A stretch of 64,000 nt of DNA, from NCBI GenBank assembly GCA_028293765.1, contig JAQGOG010000067.1:1-64000 (forward strand). The letters run 5' to 3'. Shown here in pieces: positions 18,520-29,280 of the stretch. The stretch's first letter is position 1. Each line of letters starts with the position of its first letter. The notes under the pieces are model-generated. The model had not been told where the DNA came from. It ran no database searches and was given only the letters and a program-made list of their open reading frames with translations. The translations under genes were made by a program, and so were the position numbers. This DNA comes from Gammaproteobacteria bacterium. GTDB taxonomy: Bacteria; Pseudomonadota; Gammaproteobacteria; Steroidobacterales; Steroidobacteraceae.

Positions 18520-20058
18520 TCAGCGTGAGGCGGAGTCGTTGGCGCACGCGGTGCCACCAGCGGGAGCGGGAAGGCAGGCGTCGATTTCGAATCCAACGGC
18601 GTTGGAGCCGGGGTCCACGAAGGCCATCTCGGCGTCGATGCGTTGTCCGGCAGACAGGAACGATGACGCTGGGATGGCGCGCGGCAGGTAGTTTTGCGGC
18701 GAGACGTCCCGCGCGGCGATCCGGTTGCCGAAGCGATCCTGCAAGGTCACTCGCAGCAGGGGCATGGGCTGCGCCTGATGAGCTCCGTTCTTGACGCTCG
18801 CACGCACCATGATCTGGCCGGCGCCGGCCGAATCCACCGCGGCGCCGAGTTGACGCACGTCATAGGCGTGGAGGTCCCATCGCGGTGTGAGCCGCACGCC
18901 GAGTGCCGAGTAAAGCGCCGTGATAGGTTTGTTAAGTTGGGCATTCGCCGCCAGATCGTTGCGATAATGATTCACGATCTGTGCCGCCAGCAGGATGACG
19001 AGAGCGCCCGCCCCCGCGGTCCACAAGGTAGCCGAACTCGCCGGCGTTCGCGTGTCTGATGGTCCTAACTCGCCGGGCGCCACCCGCGCGCGCGCCACCG
19101 TTGCGGACGCTTGCGGCGGCGGGTCCAGAGCGAACGCAAAGGGTGTTGCGTTTTCGCGGGCCTGTGAACGTGGGGCAACGCGCGCTTCCGCAGGTGCTTT
19201 GGGCTGCGCAGCAGATTTCGTCGGAGGCGCGAATTGCGGTTGTTGTGGAATCGAGGGGGCGGGCATCCGTGGGGCCACCATCCGCGAGGTGGCCGTCCGC
19301 CTGGCCTGCGGCGCCGGTCGTGGCTGTTGCTCGCCTTGCGACAGCGGCTCGTCAGAGTGGCCAACCGCGGGACGGACATCTGCCTCACTTGCAATGTTAT
19401 TTTCGTGGGGCCGGTCATCCGCGGGGTGGCCATCCGCCGATTCCAACTCCGCGGCGGCGTCGACGTCGCTCGGCCGGGTGGTCGCAGCGCGGTTAGCCGC
19501 TCCGCGCATCGTCAGCTGCCGCATCGCGGCGGTCGCCGAAAGAAAGTCGGCGTCGAGCTCTATATCGCCCTGGGTATCGGGCGCGCGGTGCCGGATGCCA
19601 GACGCGCCGGCCGTCCCGGCTGGCGGGCGTGCCGCGGTCTTCTGCTCTATCGAGCGGCCGGCCGCCAGCGCGGCTTCTTCGCTCTGCAGAACGATTGCTT
19701 TGAAAGTACCGGTCGCCGCCGTCCACTCCGGGTTCGGCGGGGGTTCGACAAACACCTTATTGACGTCCGCCGCGGCCGGATTGAACTCGAGCGCGTCCTC
19801 CGGGATCGGTTCATCGTCGTCGCCCTCCGCCTGGATCGAGTCCAGCGGGGGCCCCGGGGGCGGTGTCGGAGCCGGTGCCGGAGCGGGCGGTGCCGCTGCC
19901 TGCGCCGCAGCACTTGCCGATTGGCGATCCTCGGAGAGCCGGGCGAGGGCGTTGAATACGTTGGAGCAGCGCCCGCAACGGACGTAGCCCTGCGCTACGC
20001 GGAGATCGGCGGCGGTGACGACCAGCGTCAGGGCGCATTTTGGGCAGACTGTAAACAT
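18520..20058 (-). CDS. Zinc-ribbon and DUF3426 membrane protein
   Basis: A 512-residue protein with three parts. An N-terminal zinc ribbon has CPKC and CGRC pairs (residues 5-8 and about 32-35). A long Pro/Ala-rich low-complexity region spans about 50-345. A single TM helix (about 345-365, GAGALVILLAAQIV) is followed by a DUF3426 domain to the end (ASVKNGAHQAQPMPLLRVTL). This is the architecture of the MJ0042/DUF3426 proteins found between prmA and dusB in many gammaproteobacteria. The function is unknown. The linker is long and probably disordered. Confidence 0.85.
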   Translation of the reverse strand: MFTVCPKCALTLVVTAADLRVAQGYVRCGRCSNVFNALARLSEDRQSASAAAQAAAPPAPAPAPTPPPGPPLDSIQAEGDDDEPIPEDALEFNPAAADVNKVFVEPPPNPEWTAATGTFKAIVLQSEEAALAAGRSIEQKTAARPPAGTAGASGIRHRAPDTQGDIELDADFLSATAAMRQLTMRGAANRAATTRPSDVDAAAELESADGHPADDRPHENNIASEADVRPAVGHSDEPLSQGEQQPRPAPQARRTATSRMVAPRMPAPSIPQQPQFAPPTKSAAQPKAPAEARVAPRSQARENATPFAFALDPPPQASATVARARVAPGELGPSDTRTPASSATLWTAGAGALVILLAAQIVNHYRNDLAANAQLNKPITALYSALGVRLTPRWDLHAYDVRQLGAAVDSAGAGQIMVRASVKNGAHQAQPMPLLRVTLQDRFGNRIAARDVSPQNYLPRAIPASSFLSAGQRIDAEMAFVDPGSNAVGFEIDACLPAPAGGTACANDSASR

Positions 20059-20091
20059 TAAAGAGCTTAGGAGCCTCCTAAACCGCTGCCG

Positions 20092-20970
20092 TCAAAGACG
20101 CCGTCCGGCCAAGCCGACCCAACCCTCGCGGTGTCCGAAGGGGCGTATATCAAAGCACGTGCTGTAAGCGCGTGTCACGTCGGAAACCTCCTGTTCCAGA
20201 AGTCCGGCCAGGACCAAGTCGCCGCCCGGGCGGACGAGGGCGGAGAAGCGTGGCGCCAGCTCACACAGGGGACCGGAGAGAATATTCGATAGCAGGACAT
20301 CCACGCCATGCGGCAGAGCATCTGCTGAGTTGTGAATGTGAACGAGCGCGCTCATTCCGTTGGCTTCCGAGTTGTCTCTCGTGGCGATGAGGGCTTGGGG
20401 ATCGATATCGAAACAGTCGGCGGACGCCGCGCCCAGCTTGACGCTTGCGACACCCAGAACACCCGAGCCACAGCCGTAATCGATGACTCGCGCCCCTTCG
20501 ACGAGACTTCGGTCCAACCACTCGAGGCATAACGCCGTCGTGGGATGGGTGCCGGTCCCGAACGCGAGACCGGGGTCCATCTGCACGACAACGGCTCCCG
20601 GTTCTGCCACGCGCTCGTGATGCGGGCAGATCCACAGCCGTTCGCCGAAGCGCATGGCATGGAAGTCTTTCAACCATTCACGTTCCCAGATTCGGTCCGC
20701 GACCGCCCGTGCCTGGACGAGCTCGGGCGAAATGCCGAGCGCGGCGCTCAGGATCCGAACGAGCTCCTCTGGTTCGGCGGCGGCATCGAACAATGCCTGC
20801 AGACGGGTAGCGGGCCACAGGCGGAACTCACCCGGCAGCGGTTCCAGCACCGGATCGTCGCGTGAATCGACGAACGTGACAGCACTGGCGCCGCACTCGA
20901 AGCAGGCCGCCTCCGCCGCCTCCGGCTCGAGCGGCCCCAGATCGAATGACAGCTCGACGAAAGAAGTCAC
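20092..20970 (-). CDS. prmA: Ribosomal protein L11 methyltransferase
   Basis: A 292-residue SAM-dependent enzyme that trimethylates ribosomal protein L11. Signatures: DPGLAFGTGTHPTTALCLEW in the active-site loop, DYGCGSGVLGVASVKLGA for SAM binding, and LLSNILSGPL (an NIL-type motif IV). The N-terminal substrate domain occupies about 1-85. GTG 20970 fits the family's start, with GGGAAG upstream; an in-frame GTG at 20991 would add seven residues. Its place after accC is conserved in pseudomonads and relatives. Confidence 0.95.
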   Translation of the reverse strand: MTSFVELSFDLGPLEPEAAEAACFECGASAVTFVDSRDDPVLEPLPGEFRLWPATRLQALFDAAAEPEELVRILSAALGISPELVQARAVADRIWEREWLKDFHAMRFGERLWICPHHERVAEPGAVVVQMDPGLAFGTGTHPTTALCLEWLDRSLVEGARVIDYGCGSGVLGVASVKLGAASADCFDIDPQALIATRDNSEANGMSALVHIHNSADALPHGVDVLLSNILSGPLCELAPRFSALVRPGGDLVLAGLLEQEVSDVTRAYSTCFDIRPFGHREGWVGLAGRRL

Positions 20971-21072
20971 TTTGTGGTCTTCCCGGTCCACCGGCGCGCC
21001 GTGGGGAGTGGATACTCCCGTATCCAGACCGCCCGTGAAACGATCTCTCGCCCGCGCGCGAACCTTATCGGT

Positions 21073-22416
21073 CTATCGGAGCCCCAGGCGCCGCTCGAGA
21101 TAGTGAATGTCCGTGCCGCCTTTCTGAAACGCTGCGTGGTTGCAGATTTCCTGGTGGAGCGCGACGTTGGTCCGGATGCCTTCGATCACCATCTCCGCGA
21201 GCGCGTTCTTCATGCGGGCGATAGCCGTCTCCCGGGTGTCACCGTGGGCAATGATCTTGCCTATGAGCGAGTCGTAGTTCGGCGGCACGTTGTAGCCCGA
21301 ATACACGTGGCTATCCACACGGATTCCCGGGCCGCCCGGCGCGTGCCAGAGGCGAATCGGCCCCGGCGACGGCATGAAGGTCTTCGCATCTTCAGCGTTG
21401 ATGCGGCACTCGATCGCATGTCCGCGGATCTGCACGTCGCTCTGGACGTAAGGGAGCCGCTCGCCGCTGGCGATGAGCAGCTGCGCCTTCACCAGGTCGA
21501 TGCCTGTGATGAGCTCGGTGACCGGGTGTTCCACCTGGATCCGGGTATTCATCTCGATGAAGTAGAACTCATTGTCCTGGTAAAGGAACTCGAGCGTCCC
21601 CGCGCTCCGGTACCCGACCGCACGGCAGGCCTCGATGCAACGATCGCCCATGATGCGCCGCTGGCGAGCCGTGATGCCTGGCGCGGGGGCCTCCTCGATC
21701 ACCTTCTGGTGCCGCCGCTGCATGGAGCAGTCCCGCTCACCGAGATGAATGACATTGCCATGGCCGTCGGCGAGCACTTGGAACTCGATGTGCCGGGGCC
21801 GCTCCAGGAATTTCTCCATGTAGACGGCGTCGTTGCCGAATGCCGCGCGCGCCTCGGCCTTGGTGATACCGATCGCGTTCAGAAGCGAGGCCTCGCTGTG
21901 CACGACCCGCATGCCGCGTCCGCCACCGCCCCCCGACGCCTTGATGATGATCGGATAACCGATGTCGCGGGCGATGCGCAGGTTCTCGTCGGGATCCTCG
22001 CCAAGCGGCCCATCGGAACCGGGAACACACGGTACCCCGTGCGACTTCATGACCCGGATGGCCGAGACCTTGTCGCCCATGGTGCGGATGGTCTCCGCCT
22101 TGGGTCCAACAAACACGAAGCCGCTCTTTTCCACCCGCTCCGCGAAATCGGCGTTCTCCGAAAGGAAGCCGTACCCCGGGTGGATCGCGACCGAATCGGT
22201 GACCTCCGCGGCGCTGATGATCGCCGGCATATTGAGGTAGCTCCCCTGCGACGGGGGCGGACCGATGCAGACGGACTCGTCCGCCAGCAATACGTGCTTG
22301 AGGCTGTAATCCGCCGTGGAGTGCACGGCGACCGTCTTGATCCCCAACTCGCGGCAGGCGCGCAGGATTCGCAGCGCGATCTCGCCGCGGTTGGCGATAA
22401 CGACCTTCTCCAGCAT
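21073..22416 (-). CDS. accC: Acetyl-CoA carboxylase, biotin carboxylase subunit
   Basis: A 447-residue ATP-grasp enzyme that carboxylates biotin on AccB in the first step of fatty-acid synthesis. Signatures: [48 protein letters not shown] (ATP loop) and [14 protein letters not shown] (catalytic region). The start is ATG 22416; the longer open frame upstream overlaps accB and is not used. It begins 11 bp after the accB stop, so the two are co-transcribed. Confidence 0.97.
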   Translation of the reverse strand: MLEKVVIANRGEIALRILRACRELGIKTVAVHSTADYSLKHVLLADESVCIGPPPSQGSYLNMPAIISAAEVTDSVAIHPGYGFLSENADFAERVEKSGFVFVGPKAETIRTMGDKVSAIRVMKSHGVPCVPGSDGPLGEDPDENLRIARDIGYPIIIKASGGGGGRGMRVVHSEASLLNAIGITKAEARAAFGNDAVYMEKFLERPRHIEFQVLADGHGNVIHLGERDCSMQRRHQKVIEEAPAPGITARQRRIMGDRCIEACRAVGYRSAGTLEFLYQDNEFYFIEMNTRIQVEHPVTELITGIDLVKAQLLIASGERLPYVQSDVQIRGHAIECRINAEDAKTFMPSPGPIRLWHAPGGPGIRVDSHVYSGYNVPPNYDSLIGKIIAHGDTRETAIARMKNALAEMVIEGIRTNVALHQEICNHAAFQKGGTDIHYLERRLGLR

Positions 22417-22427
22417 GGCCAAGGCGC

Positions 22428-22907
22428 TTATTCGACTACGAACAGCGGCTGGCCGAACTCGACGGGGTCGCCGTTCCTGGCCATGATCGAGGTGACCCTG
22501 CCGGCCTTGTCGGCCTCGATCTGATTCATCATCTTCATTGCTTCGATGATGCACAGGACTTGGCCCACCTTGATCTCGTCGCCGATCTCGATGAAGGACT
22601 TGGCACCCGGCGAGGGCGACGCGTAGAAGGTGCCCACCATCGGGGCCGTAATCACGTGCTCGTTGGGTTTCGGCTTGCCGGCGGCGCTCTCGGCAACCGG
22701 GGCCGCCACGGCCTTGACCGGAGCCTCGAGTTGCGGGCTCATGGCCATTGGCAGGCTGCCCATGTGGGAATAGTGCGGGTATCCGCCGGCCGATGCGGGC
22801 GGCATGCGGCTGATGCGTACGGCTTCCTCTCCCTCCTTGATCTCGATCTCCGCGATGCCGGATTCCTCGAGCAGCTCGATCAGTTTTTTGATTTTTCGAA
22901 TGTCCAT
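22428..22907 (-). CDS. accB: Biotin carboxyl carrier protein
   Basis: A 159-residue carrier subunit of acetyl-CoA carboxylase. The N-terminal helix [20 protein letters not shown] is typical. A Pro/Ala-rich linker follows (about 40-80). The C-terminal lipoyl-like domain carries the biotinylation motif [15 protein letters not shown] with the target Lys. It is 45 bp downstream of aroQ. In E. coli AccB represses its own operon; whether that holds here cannot be seen. Confidence 0.97.
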   Translation of the reverse strand: MDIRKIKKLIELLEESGIAEIEIKEGEEAVRISRMPPASAGGYPHYSHMGSLPMAMSPQLEAPVKAVAAPVAESAAGKPKPNEHVITAPMVGTFYASPSPGAKSFIEIGDEIKVGQVLCIIEAMKMMNQIEADKAGRVTSIMARNGDPVEFGQPLFVVE

Positions 22908-22952
22908 GCCGGGAATGCTCCCCTCAATTTCGAATGATCGGTGATAAGTGGT

Positions 22953-23396
22953 CTAGGGACGCGCGAGCTGGCGCACTGCGGCGCGGACCGCCAGCTCATA
23001 GCCGAAGGCGCCCAGGCCGGCGATGACGCCGACCGCGATATCGGAAAAATAGGAATGCCGTCGGAACGGCTCGCGCGCCTGCGTGTTCGACAGATGCAGC
23101 TCAATGAACGGCAGCTTTACGCCCAGGATGGCGTCGCGCAGGGCAACGCTGGTGTGCGTGAACGCACCGGGATTGAAGATCAGGAATTCGACCCCGTCCG
23201 CGGAGCTGCGATGAATACGCTCGATGAGCTCGTGTTCTGCGTTGCTCTGGAACGCGCTGAGCTCGTGCCCCGCCTCCCGTGCGAGCTCCACGGCCCGCTT
23301 CTCGATGGATTCGAGCGTGCAGCTTCCGTAGAGGCCGGGTTCGCGGCTGCCGAGCAGGTTCAGATTCGGGCCGTTCAACAACAGCACTCGAGCCAT
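22953..23396 (-). CDS. aroQ: 3-dehydroquinate dehydratase, type II
   Basis: A 147-residue enzyme of the shikimate pathway (3-dehydroquinate to 3-dehydroshikimate). Signatures: [20 protein letters not shown] with the catalytic Tyr region, [17 protein letters not shown], and [15 protein letters not shown] with the general-acid His. The length is standard for the dodecameric type II family. It is the first gene of the aroQ-accB-accC set, and a possible operator lies about 220 bp upstream. Confidence 0.97.
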   Translation of the reverse strand: MARVLLLNGPNLNLLGSREPGLYGSCTLESIEKRAVELAREAGHELSAFQSNAEHELIERIHRSSADGVEFLIFNPGAFTHTSVALRDAILGVKLPFIELHLSNTQAREPFRRHSYFSDIAVGVIAGLGAFGYELAVRAAVRQLARP

Positions 23397-23666
23397 GTAG
23401 GTCTACTTCTTAATCTGGCTGACAGGCGCCTGCGGCCCGCAATGAGCCGGCGCGTTCAGCGGCCACGCGGGAGCCGGTTCGACGCGCAGGCTGAGGCCTC
23501 CCCAGCAAAACGCGTGACTCTTGCTCGCGAAACAGGTCGGTTCTTGGGGCGAAGGTTCGCTCGTCATTCCACTAAGTGGCGTCAGCGGCGCGGTTCGGAA
23601 ACGGTCGCGAATGTAACCTAATTCGAGGCGATTAGGGTACTTCTTGATTCGATTTGCGAGGATCGG
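23397..23666 (-). promoter_or_regulatory. Leader region of aroQ-accB-accC
   Basis: This 270-bp gap on the minus strand separates the TlpA-like gene from aroQ and is the likely promoter region of the aroQ-acc operon. It contains the inverted repeat at 23613-23640. A near-direct repeat TACTTCTT[G/A]AT also occurs at 23638 and 23404. No clear sigma70 pair or ORF is visible. Confidence 0.45.
23613..23640 (-). promoter_or_regulatory. Operator-like inverted repeat upstream of aroQ-accBC
   Basis: On the minus strand it reads GTACCCTAAT, 8 bases, ATTAGGTTAC. The 10-bp arms pair except at one position. It is AT-richer than its surroundings, has no T-run and sits 27 bp after the upstream stop, which fits a protein-binding site better than a terminator. 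The cognate regulator is unknown. Confidence 0.5.
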
Positions 23667-24410
23667 TCAGGTACGGGGAGGGTCGTCCCGAGGCTGGACG
23701 GCGCTCTGCCGGGCGTGTTCCGCTTCGAGCCGCGCGACGTCGGCCGCAGCCCGTTGCCGGGCGGCGGTGAGCTCGAGCCGGCCCTCATCCACGTCGTGGA
23801 GCCGGTCGAGGATGACGTTGGCTTCATCCCGGCGCAGCTCGCCGACTTTCACCGTGAAGATCCGCCCCTGGCGGTCGGCGAACACGGTGAAGGGGAAAAC
23901 GGTATCCATGCCGAAGGCGTCGATGGCGGCCATGCCATCCTTCTCCCCAATCAGTACAGGATAGTCGATGCCGATCTGGTGCGTGTATTCGATGACGGCA
24001 GCGCGGAAATCGACTGCGATCCCGATGACTTCCAGCGCTTCGCCCGAACGCTCGCGACGCAGGCTTTTCAGCAGCGGGATCTCCCGGCGGCAGGGGTCGC
24101 ACCACGTCGCCCAGAAATTCACCATCAGCGGGCGACCTTTCCAGTCCGAGAGCTTGTGCTGGGCGCCTCCGCTATCGGCCATCGAGACTTCGGGCAGACG
24201 CTCGGGAATTTTTCGGGCCGGCGGGGCCGAGCCATCCGATTCCGCAGCTGACGGCCGGGAGCGCACCGTTGGCGACTGGATGGCCGTGAGGCTGGAGGTG
24301 CGCGCTCCCAACAGGCGATACGCGAGAAAGCCCCCCGCGCCGGCGGCTGTCAGGAAAGCGATTGCTACAACGACCTGCGCGAGGGCCGTTCGCATGATGG
24401 AACCCGTCAC
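23667..24410 (-). CDS. TlpA/ResA-type thiol-disulfide oxidoreductase
   Basis: A 247-residue membrane-anchored thioredoxin-fold protein. An N-terminal hydrophobic segment (about residues 9-34) is followed by a Ser/Pro-rich linker, then the domain with NFWATWCDPCRREIPLL (CxxC) and TVFPFTVFADRQG (cis-Pro loop). After the domain comes a charged helix-forming tail (about 205-247, ELTAARQRAAADVARLEAEH). It overlaps the dsbD stop with its GTG at 24410 (ATG 24395 is an alternative), so it is probably a DsbD electron acceptor used in periplasmic or cytochrome c thiol reduction. The specific partner is unknown. Confidence 0.85.
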   Translation of the reverse strand: MTGSIMRTALAQVVVAIAFLTAAGAGGFLAYRLLGARTSSLTAIQSPTVRSRPSAAESDGSAPPARKIPERLPEVSMADSGGAQHKLSDWKGRPLMVNFWATWCDPCRREIPLLKSLRRERSGEALEVIGIAVDFRAAVIEYTHQIGIDYPVLIGEKDGMAAIDAFGMDTVFPFTVFADRQGRIFTVKVGELRRDEANVILDRLHDVDEGRLELTAARQRAAADVARLEAEHARQSAVQPRDDPPRT

Positions 24411-26359
24411 GGTTCGAAAGTCGGGATGAGGCGCCCTGCGACCGGCGGTGCGTTCGTGGCGGCGCGTTCTTCGAGTTTCGCTGTTGAGTGCAGCGCTTCC
24501 TTCGCGCGGGAAGCAAACGCGTCTGCCTTCATATAACCCACGACCCGGTAGTTGGCTCGCTCTTCGCCATCGAGGCCATAGAAAGCGATGGTCGGTGGCC
24601 CGAAGATTCCGAAGTGCTTCAGCAGCGCCTGATCGTCGGTGTCGTTGGCAGTAACGTCCGCACGCAGCAGCACGGTGCGGTCGAGGGCTGTCTGTACACC
24701 GGCGTCGCTGAACGTGTACTTCTCCATTTCCTTACACGATGCGCACCACGTGGCGTAAAAGTCGACCAGAACGGTGCGACCCTGTGACTTCGCGTCCGCC
24801 ACTTCCCGCTGCAGGTCTGCGACCGACTTGATCGTGCGGAAGGGCAAGTCGCGGTGATTGCCAGCGATCGCGGAGAATGGCGCAAGCGGGTCGGTACCGC
24901 CGAGCGCGGAGCCCGCGATCAGCACCAAACCGTACACGCCCACGGCAACTCCGGCGCCTCGCAACATCCACACGGTCGCGGAAATCTTGCGGGTCTCCGA
25001 CCAGAGCAGCCACGCGCAGATCAGCGCGGGAATGGCCCACAGCAGGAGCGTGAATCGTTCGGGCACGATCCTGGCCAGCATCCAGGCGGCAACTCCCAGC
25101 ATCATGACGCCGAACAGCTTCTTGACCGTGTCCATCCACGGTCCGGCCTTAGGCAGCAGTTTGCCCGCGGAGGCGCCGACGATGAGGAGCGGCGTGCCCA
25201 TGCCGATGCTCATCGCGAATAGCGCCGAGGCCCCGCGTGCGATTTGTCCCGTCTGGCCTATTACGACGAGGGCGCCCACTAGCGCCGGACCCACGCAGGT
25301 GGTGACGATGAGTGCCGAGAGGACGCCCATCAAGGCGACCCCGCCGAAGGTGCCGGCCGATTGCCGGTTGCTGATGTTGGCGACCCGCGTCTGGATGGCG
25401 ACTGGCATCTGCAAGGTGAAGAGTCCGAACATGGACAGCGCCAGAACCACGAACAGCGCCGCGAACAGGACGAGAATCCAGGGCTGCTGGAATACCGTCT
25501 GCACTTGTTTGCCAGCGGCCGCGCAGAGCGCGCCGGCCAGTGTGTAGGTGAACGCCATTCCCAGCACGTAGGTCAAGGACAGCGCAAACGCCCGGCCAGT
25601 CGTTACGTTCTTACCCTGTCCCGCGATGATGCCGGAGAGGATCGGAACCATCGGCAGCACGCAGGGCGTGAAGGCGAGCACGAGGCCGGCGAGGAAGAAG
25701 GCCCCTAGCATCAGAAAGGTGTTTCCCGACCGGATGAGCGAGGCGAACTTGTCCTGCTCGGAGACGAAGGGCTGCGCGATGCCCTTGCCCGCGCTGCCGA
25801 TGCTGCTGCTCGCGCTGCCGCCTTGTCCTGGCGGCAGGCTCACCGTGACCGTTTTCGTGATCGGCGGATAGCACAGGCCGGCGGTGGCACATCCCTGGTA
25901 GGTCACCTGCAGCGGCAGTGCCAGTTGTGCTCCGGCGGAGCGGGCTACCGGAACCCCGGCGACCAGCTCGCGGTGATAGACCTCCTGCTTGCCGAAGTAG
26001 TCGTCGGTCTTGGTTTCCCCGGTGGGCATTTCCAGGGCGCCCAGTTGCGCCTGGGCACTGCTGGTAGCGGCTTTCACGCGGCCGCGATAAAGGTAGTATC
26101 CGTCCGCGATCTGCCAGATGAGCCGCACATGATCGGGACCGTCGGGGATCGCGTCAAAGCGGAAGGCCTCATCGGGCGGCAGGAAATCGTCGCCGCTCGA
26201 CTTGATTCCGCTGCGCCCGAGAACGGCATCGATGCCGCGGGGGGTCAGCGAGGACGACGCCTCAGCCGGTGCCGCCGCCTGGGCCGCGCTCACGCCCAGC
26301 CAAAGCAGGGCGGGCAGCAGAAGGTGACGGGCAATATGTTTAATCGTGGTCGATTTCAT
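24407..26359 (-). CDS. dsbD: Thiol:disulfide interchange protein DsbD
   Basis: A 650-residue inner-membrane protein that carries electrons from cytoplasmic thioredoxin to the periplasm. A signal peptide (ending AAQAAA) precedes the alpha domain with paired cysteines in TYQGCATAGLCYPPITK. Eight TM helices follow, with redox cysteines in AFTPCVLPMVPILSG and VTTCVGPALVGAL. The C-terminal gamma thioredoxin domain carries TWCASCKEMEKY. All six expected redox cysteines are present. The start is ATG 26359. It is coupled to the downstream TlpA-like gene. Confidence 0.96.
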   Translation of the reverse strand: MKSTTIKHIARHLLLPALLWLGVSAAQAAAPAEASSSLTPRGIDAVLGRSGIKSSGDDFLPPDEAFRFDAIPDGPDHVRLIWQIADGYYLYRGRVKAATSSAQAQLGALEMPTGETKTDDYFGKQEVYHRELVAGVPVARSAGAQLALPLQVTYQGCATAGLCYPPITKTVTVSLPPGQGGSASSSIGSAGKGIAQPFVSEQDKFASLIRSGNTFLMLGAFFLAGLVLAFTPCVLPMVPILSGIIAGQGKNVTTGRAFALSLTYVLGMAFTYTLAGALCAAAGKQVQTVFQQPWILVLFAALFVVLALSMFGLFTLQMPVAIQTRVANISNRQSAGTFGGVALMGVLSALIVTTCVGPALVGALVVIGQTGQIARGASALFAMSIGMGTPLLIVGASAGKLLPKAGPWMDTVKKLFGVMMLGVAAWMLARIVPERFTLLLWAIPALICAWLLWSETRKISATVWMLRGAGVAVGVYGLVLIAGSALGGTDPLAPFSAIAGNHRDLPFRTIKSVADLQREVADAKSQGRTVLVDFYATWCASCKEMEKYTFSDAGVQTALDRTVLLRADVTANDTDDQALLKHFGIFGPPTIAFYGLDGEERANYRVVGYMKADAFASRAKEALHSTAKLEERAATNAPPVAGRLIPTFEP

Positions 26360-26599
26360 GGAATGGCGATCCGCAGCCATGAACGAGAAGGTGCCTCGAA
26401 AGACGGCGAGTATAGGCAATGGGATGATTTCCGGTACTCGGAGCCGGTGAAGTGACTCACGCCGCATTTCCAGGTCCCCGGGCCCGGTCCCGGACGTTTT
26501 GACGGCTGGCGGGCGTTCCGGTTCACCCGCGCGCCGTTCCCGTTCGGCTCCGGGCCAGGCGTTCCCGGCGTCCGACCCCCAAAAATAATGCCCGGACGA

Positions 26600-26625
26600 C
26601 TTGAATTCGCGGGTTCGCTCCCTAT
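26600..26625 (+). promoter_or_regulatory. Sigma32-type heat-shock promoter of groESL
   Basis: CTTGAA at 26600-26605 and CCCTAT at 26620-26625 are 14 bp apart. This matches the RpoH consensus (CTTGAAA, 11-16 bp, CCCCAT-T). It lies about 90 bp upstream of groES and immediately before the CIRCE element. Confidence 0.75.
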
Positions 26626-26627
26626 CA

Positions 26628-26654
26628 TTAGCAGCCACGTCGGGGGAGTGCTAA
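26628..26654 (+). promoter_or_regulatory. CIRCE element (HrcA operator)
   Basis: TTAGCAGCC, 9 bases, GAGTGCTAA. The right arm is a perfect CIRCE half-site. The left arm matches 7 of 9 bases of the consensus TTAGCACTC. The 9-bp spacing is exact. It sits just downstream of the sigma32 -10 element, where HrcA binding would block transcription start. Confidence 0.85.
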
Positions 26655-26715
26655 TAGCCCCCGTCGGCTGTTGGCAAAAAATCCTATTCATTTCAGTTCA
26701 TCTAAGGAGCTTCCC

Positions 26716-27009
26716 ATGAAGATTCGTCCTCTTCATGACCGCGTCATCGTGAAACGTCTGGAGGAGGAACGCACCTCTCCGGGCGGAATATTGATTCCCG
26801 ATACCGCGGCCGAAAAGCCGGTACAGGGAAAGATCGTAGCGGTCGGTAAAGGCAAAATTCTCGAAGACGGCCAGGTCCGTGCTCTCGACGTAAAGATCGG
26901 CGACAAGATCCTGTTCGGCAAGTACAGCGGAACGGAAGTGAAAGTCGACGGTGAAGATCTCGTGGTCATGCGTGAAGAAGACGTCATGGCCGTGATTGAA
27001 GGCAAGTAA
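26716..27009 (+). CDS. groES: Co-chaperonin GroES
   Basis: A 97-residue heptameric lid of the GroEL chaperonin. [18 protein letters not shown] is the family N-terminus, and the mobile loop is [24 protein letters not shown] lies 7 nt before ATG 26716; the upstream in-frame ATG at 26671 lies in the leader and was rejected. It is followed by groEL after 15 bp and is probably under both RpoH and HrcA control. Confidence 0.98.
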   Translation: MKIRPLHDRVIVKRLEEERTSPGGILIPDTAAEKPVQGKIVAVGKGKILEDGQVRALDVKIGDKILFGKYSGTEVKVDGEDLVVMREEDVMAVIEGK

Positions 27010-28668
<1,659 letters not shown>

Positions 28669-28670
28669 GA

Positions 28671-28686
28671 ACCTCTCGAAAGAGGT
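28671..28686 (+). other. Short hairpin after groEL
   Basis: ACCTCT-CGAA-AGAGGT is a perfect 6-bp stem with a tetraloop, beginning two bases after the groEL stop. There is no following T-run, so it more likely affects 3'-end stability than termination. Confidence 0.45.
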
Positions 28687-28734
28687 ATCGATTCTGTAAT
28701 AAACAATCGTTACTCTTTCGATATTGGTTTAGGA

Positions 28735-28765
28735 GTTCGCGCCCTGCGCCCTGCAGGGCGCGAAC
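28735..28765 (+). other. 12-bp inverted repeat between groEL and its terminator
   Basis: GTTCGCGCCCTG and CAGGGCGCGAAC are perfect complements separated by 7 nt (CGCCCTG). The core also contains the 16-bp palindrome at 28746-28761. It is not followed by T residues. It could be an RNA stability hairpin or a dyad site. Confidence 0.6.
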
Positions 28766-28811
28766 TTCGAAAGACGCGGAACAAGACCCCCTATTCCGCG
28801 CAACACCTCAG

Positions 28812-28838
28812 GCCCCGCTTTATGCGGGGCTTTTTTTT
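28812..28838 (+). terminator. Rho-independent terminator of groESL
   Basis: GCCCCGC, loop TTTAT, GCGGGGC, followed by eight T residues. This is a textbook intrinsic terminator about 145 bp past the groEL stop. Confidence 0.9.
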
Positions 28839-29280
28839 GCGTCGCAAAATTCTGGCGTTCCCGCAAGTCGACTGTCTGCCGTTGTCGCGCGGGTTAGAAC
28901 GTAGCGTTCGGGCCGCGAAATGCCTCGCGTGGTCTTCGCAAGTTGTCGGATGTTGTACTGCGCTGCTCGTCTCCTTCGTGACGCAACTGGCGCTGGAGAT
29001 GAACGGTACGACGGCTGTCAGCGCCGTTGCGGGCGCCGGGCAGTACGACACCGCGATGAAGTGTTTACGGCGAAGCGGCTGGCCATCCTGCTCAGCAACT
29101 GAACGATTCGCGCTCCGCCTCGAGGGCTGTCTTCAGGGGCCGACAGGTGCGAGCCGCGCTCACTGCCGTTGCAGCGCCGGTGCCGAAGTTTCTTTCTTCG
29201 GGCCTCCGTGAGGTTTATGTTGTGGGTTACTTTCGTGGGCCTGTCCGTGAAAGAGATGGAAGTTCGAAGGAGACCTCACC
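28839..29280 (+). other. Unassigned region between the groESL terminator and the next gene
   Basis: About 440 bp. A 129-codon open frame (28822-29211) includes a hydrophobic stretch (VVGCCTALLVSFVTQLALEM), but it starts inside the terminator and has no ribosome site. I see no RNA gene. The right end carries the leader of the following gene, with GAAGGAG at about 29264. Confidence 0.4.

Larger units (their letters stand above)
26360..26715. other. Divergent dsbD / groESL intergenic region
   Basis: This 356-bp gap holds the heat-shock promoter and CIRCE of groESL near its right end. It also contains a GC-rich stretch (26460-26580) in which I see no gene. The long minus-strand open frame across it lacks a start supported by a ribosome site and is treated as non-coding. 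Confidence 0.55.

Noticed and set aside
15328-18528. Two long plus-strand frames (15328-16923, 16930-18528) over purD, purH, fis and dusB
   Set aside because: They are mirror images of well-supported minus-strand genes.
20974-22524. 516-codon plus-strand frame over accC
   Set aside because: It covers accC in antisense and has no domain signature.
28822-29211. 129-codon frame downstream of groEL
   Set aside because: It starts within the terminator hairpin and has no Shine-Dalgarno; the hydrophobic stretch alone is not enough.
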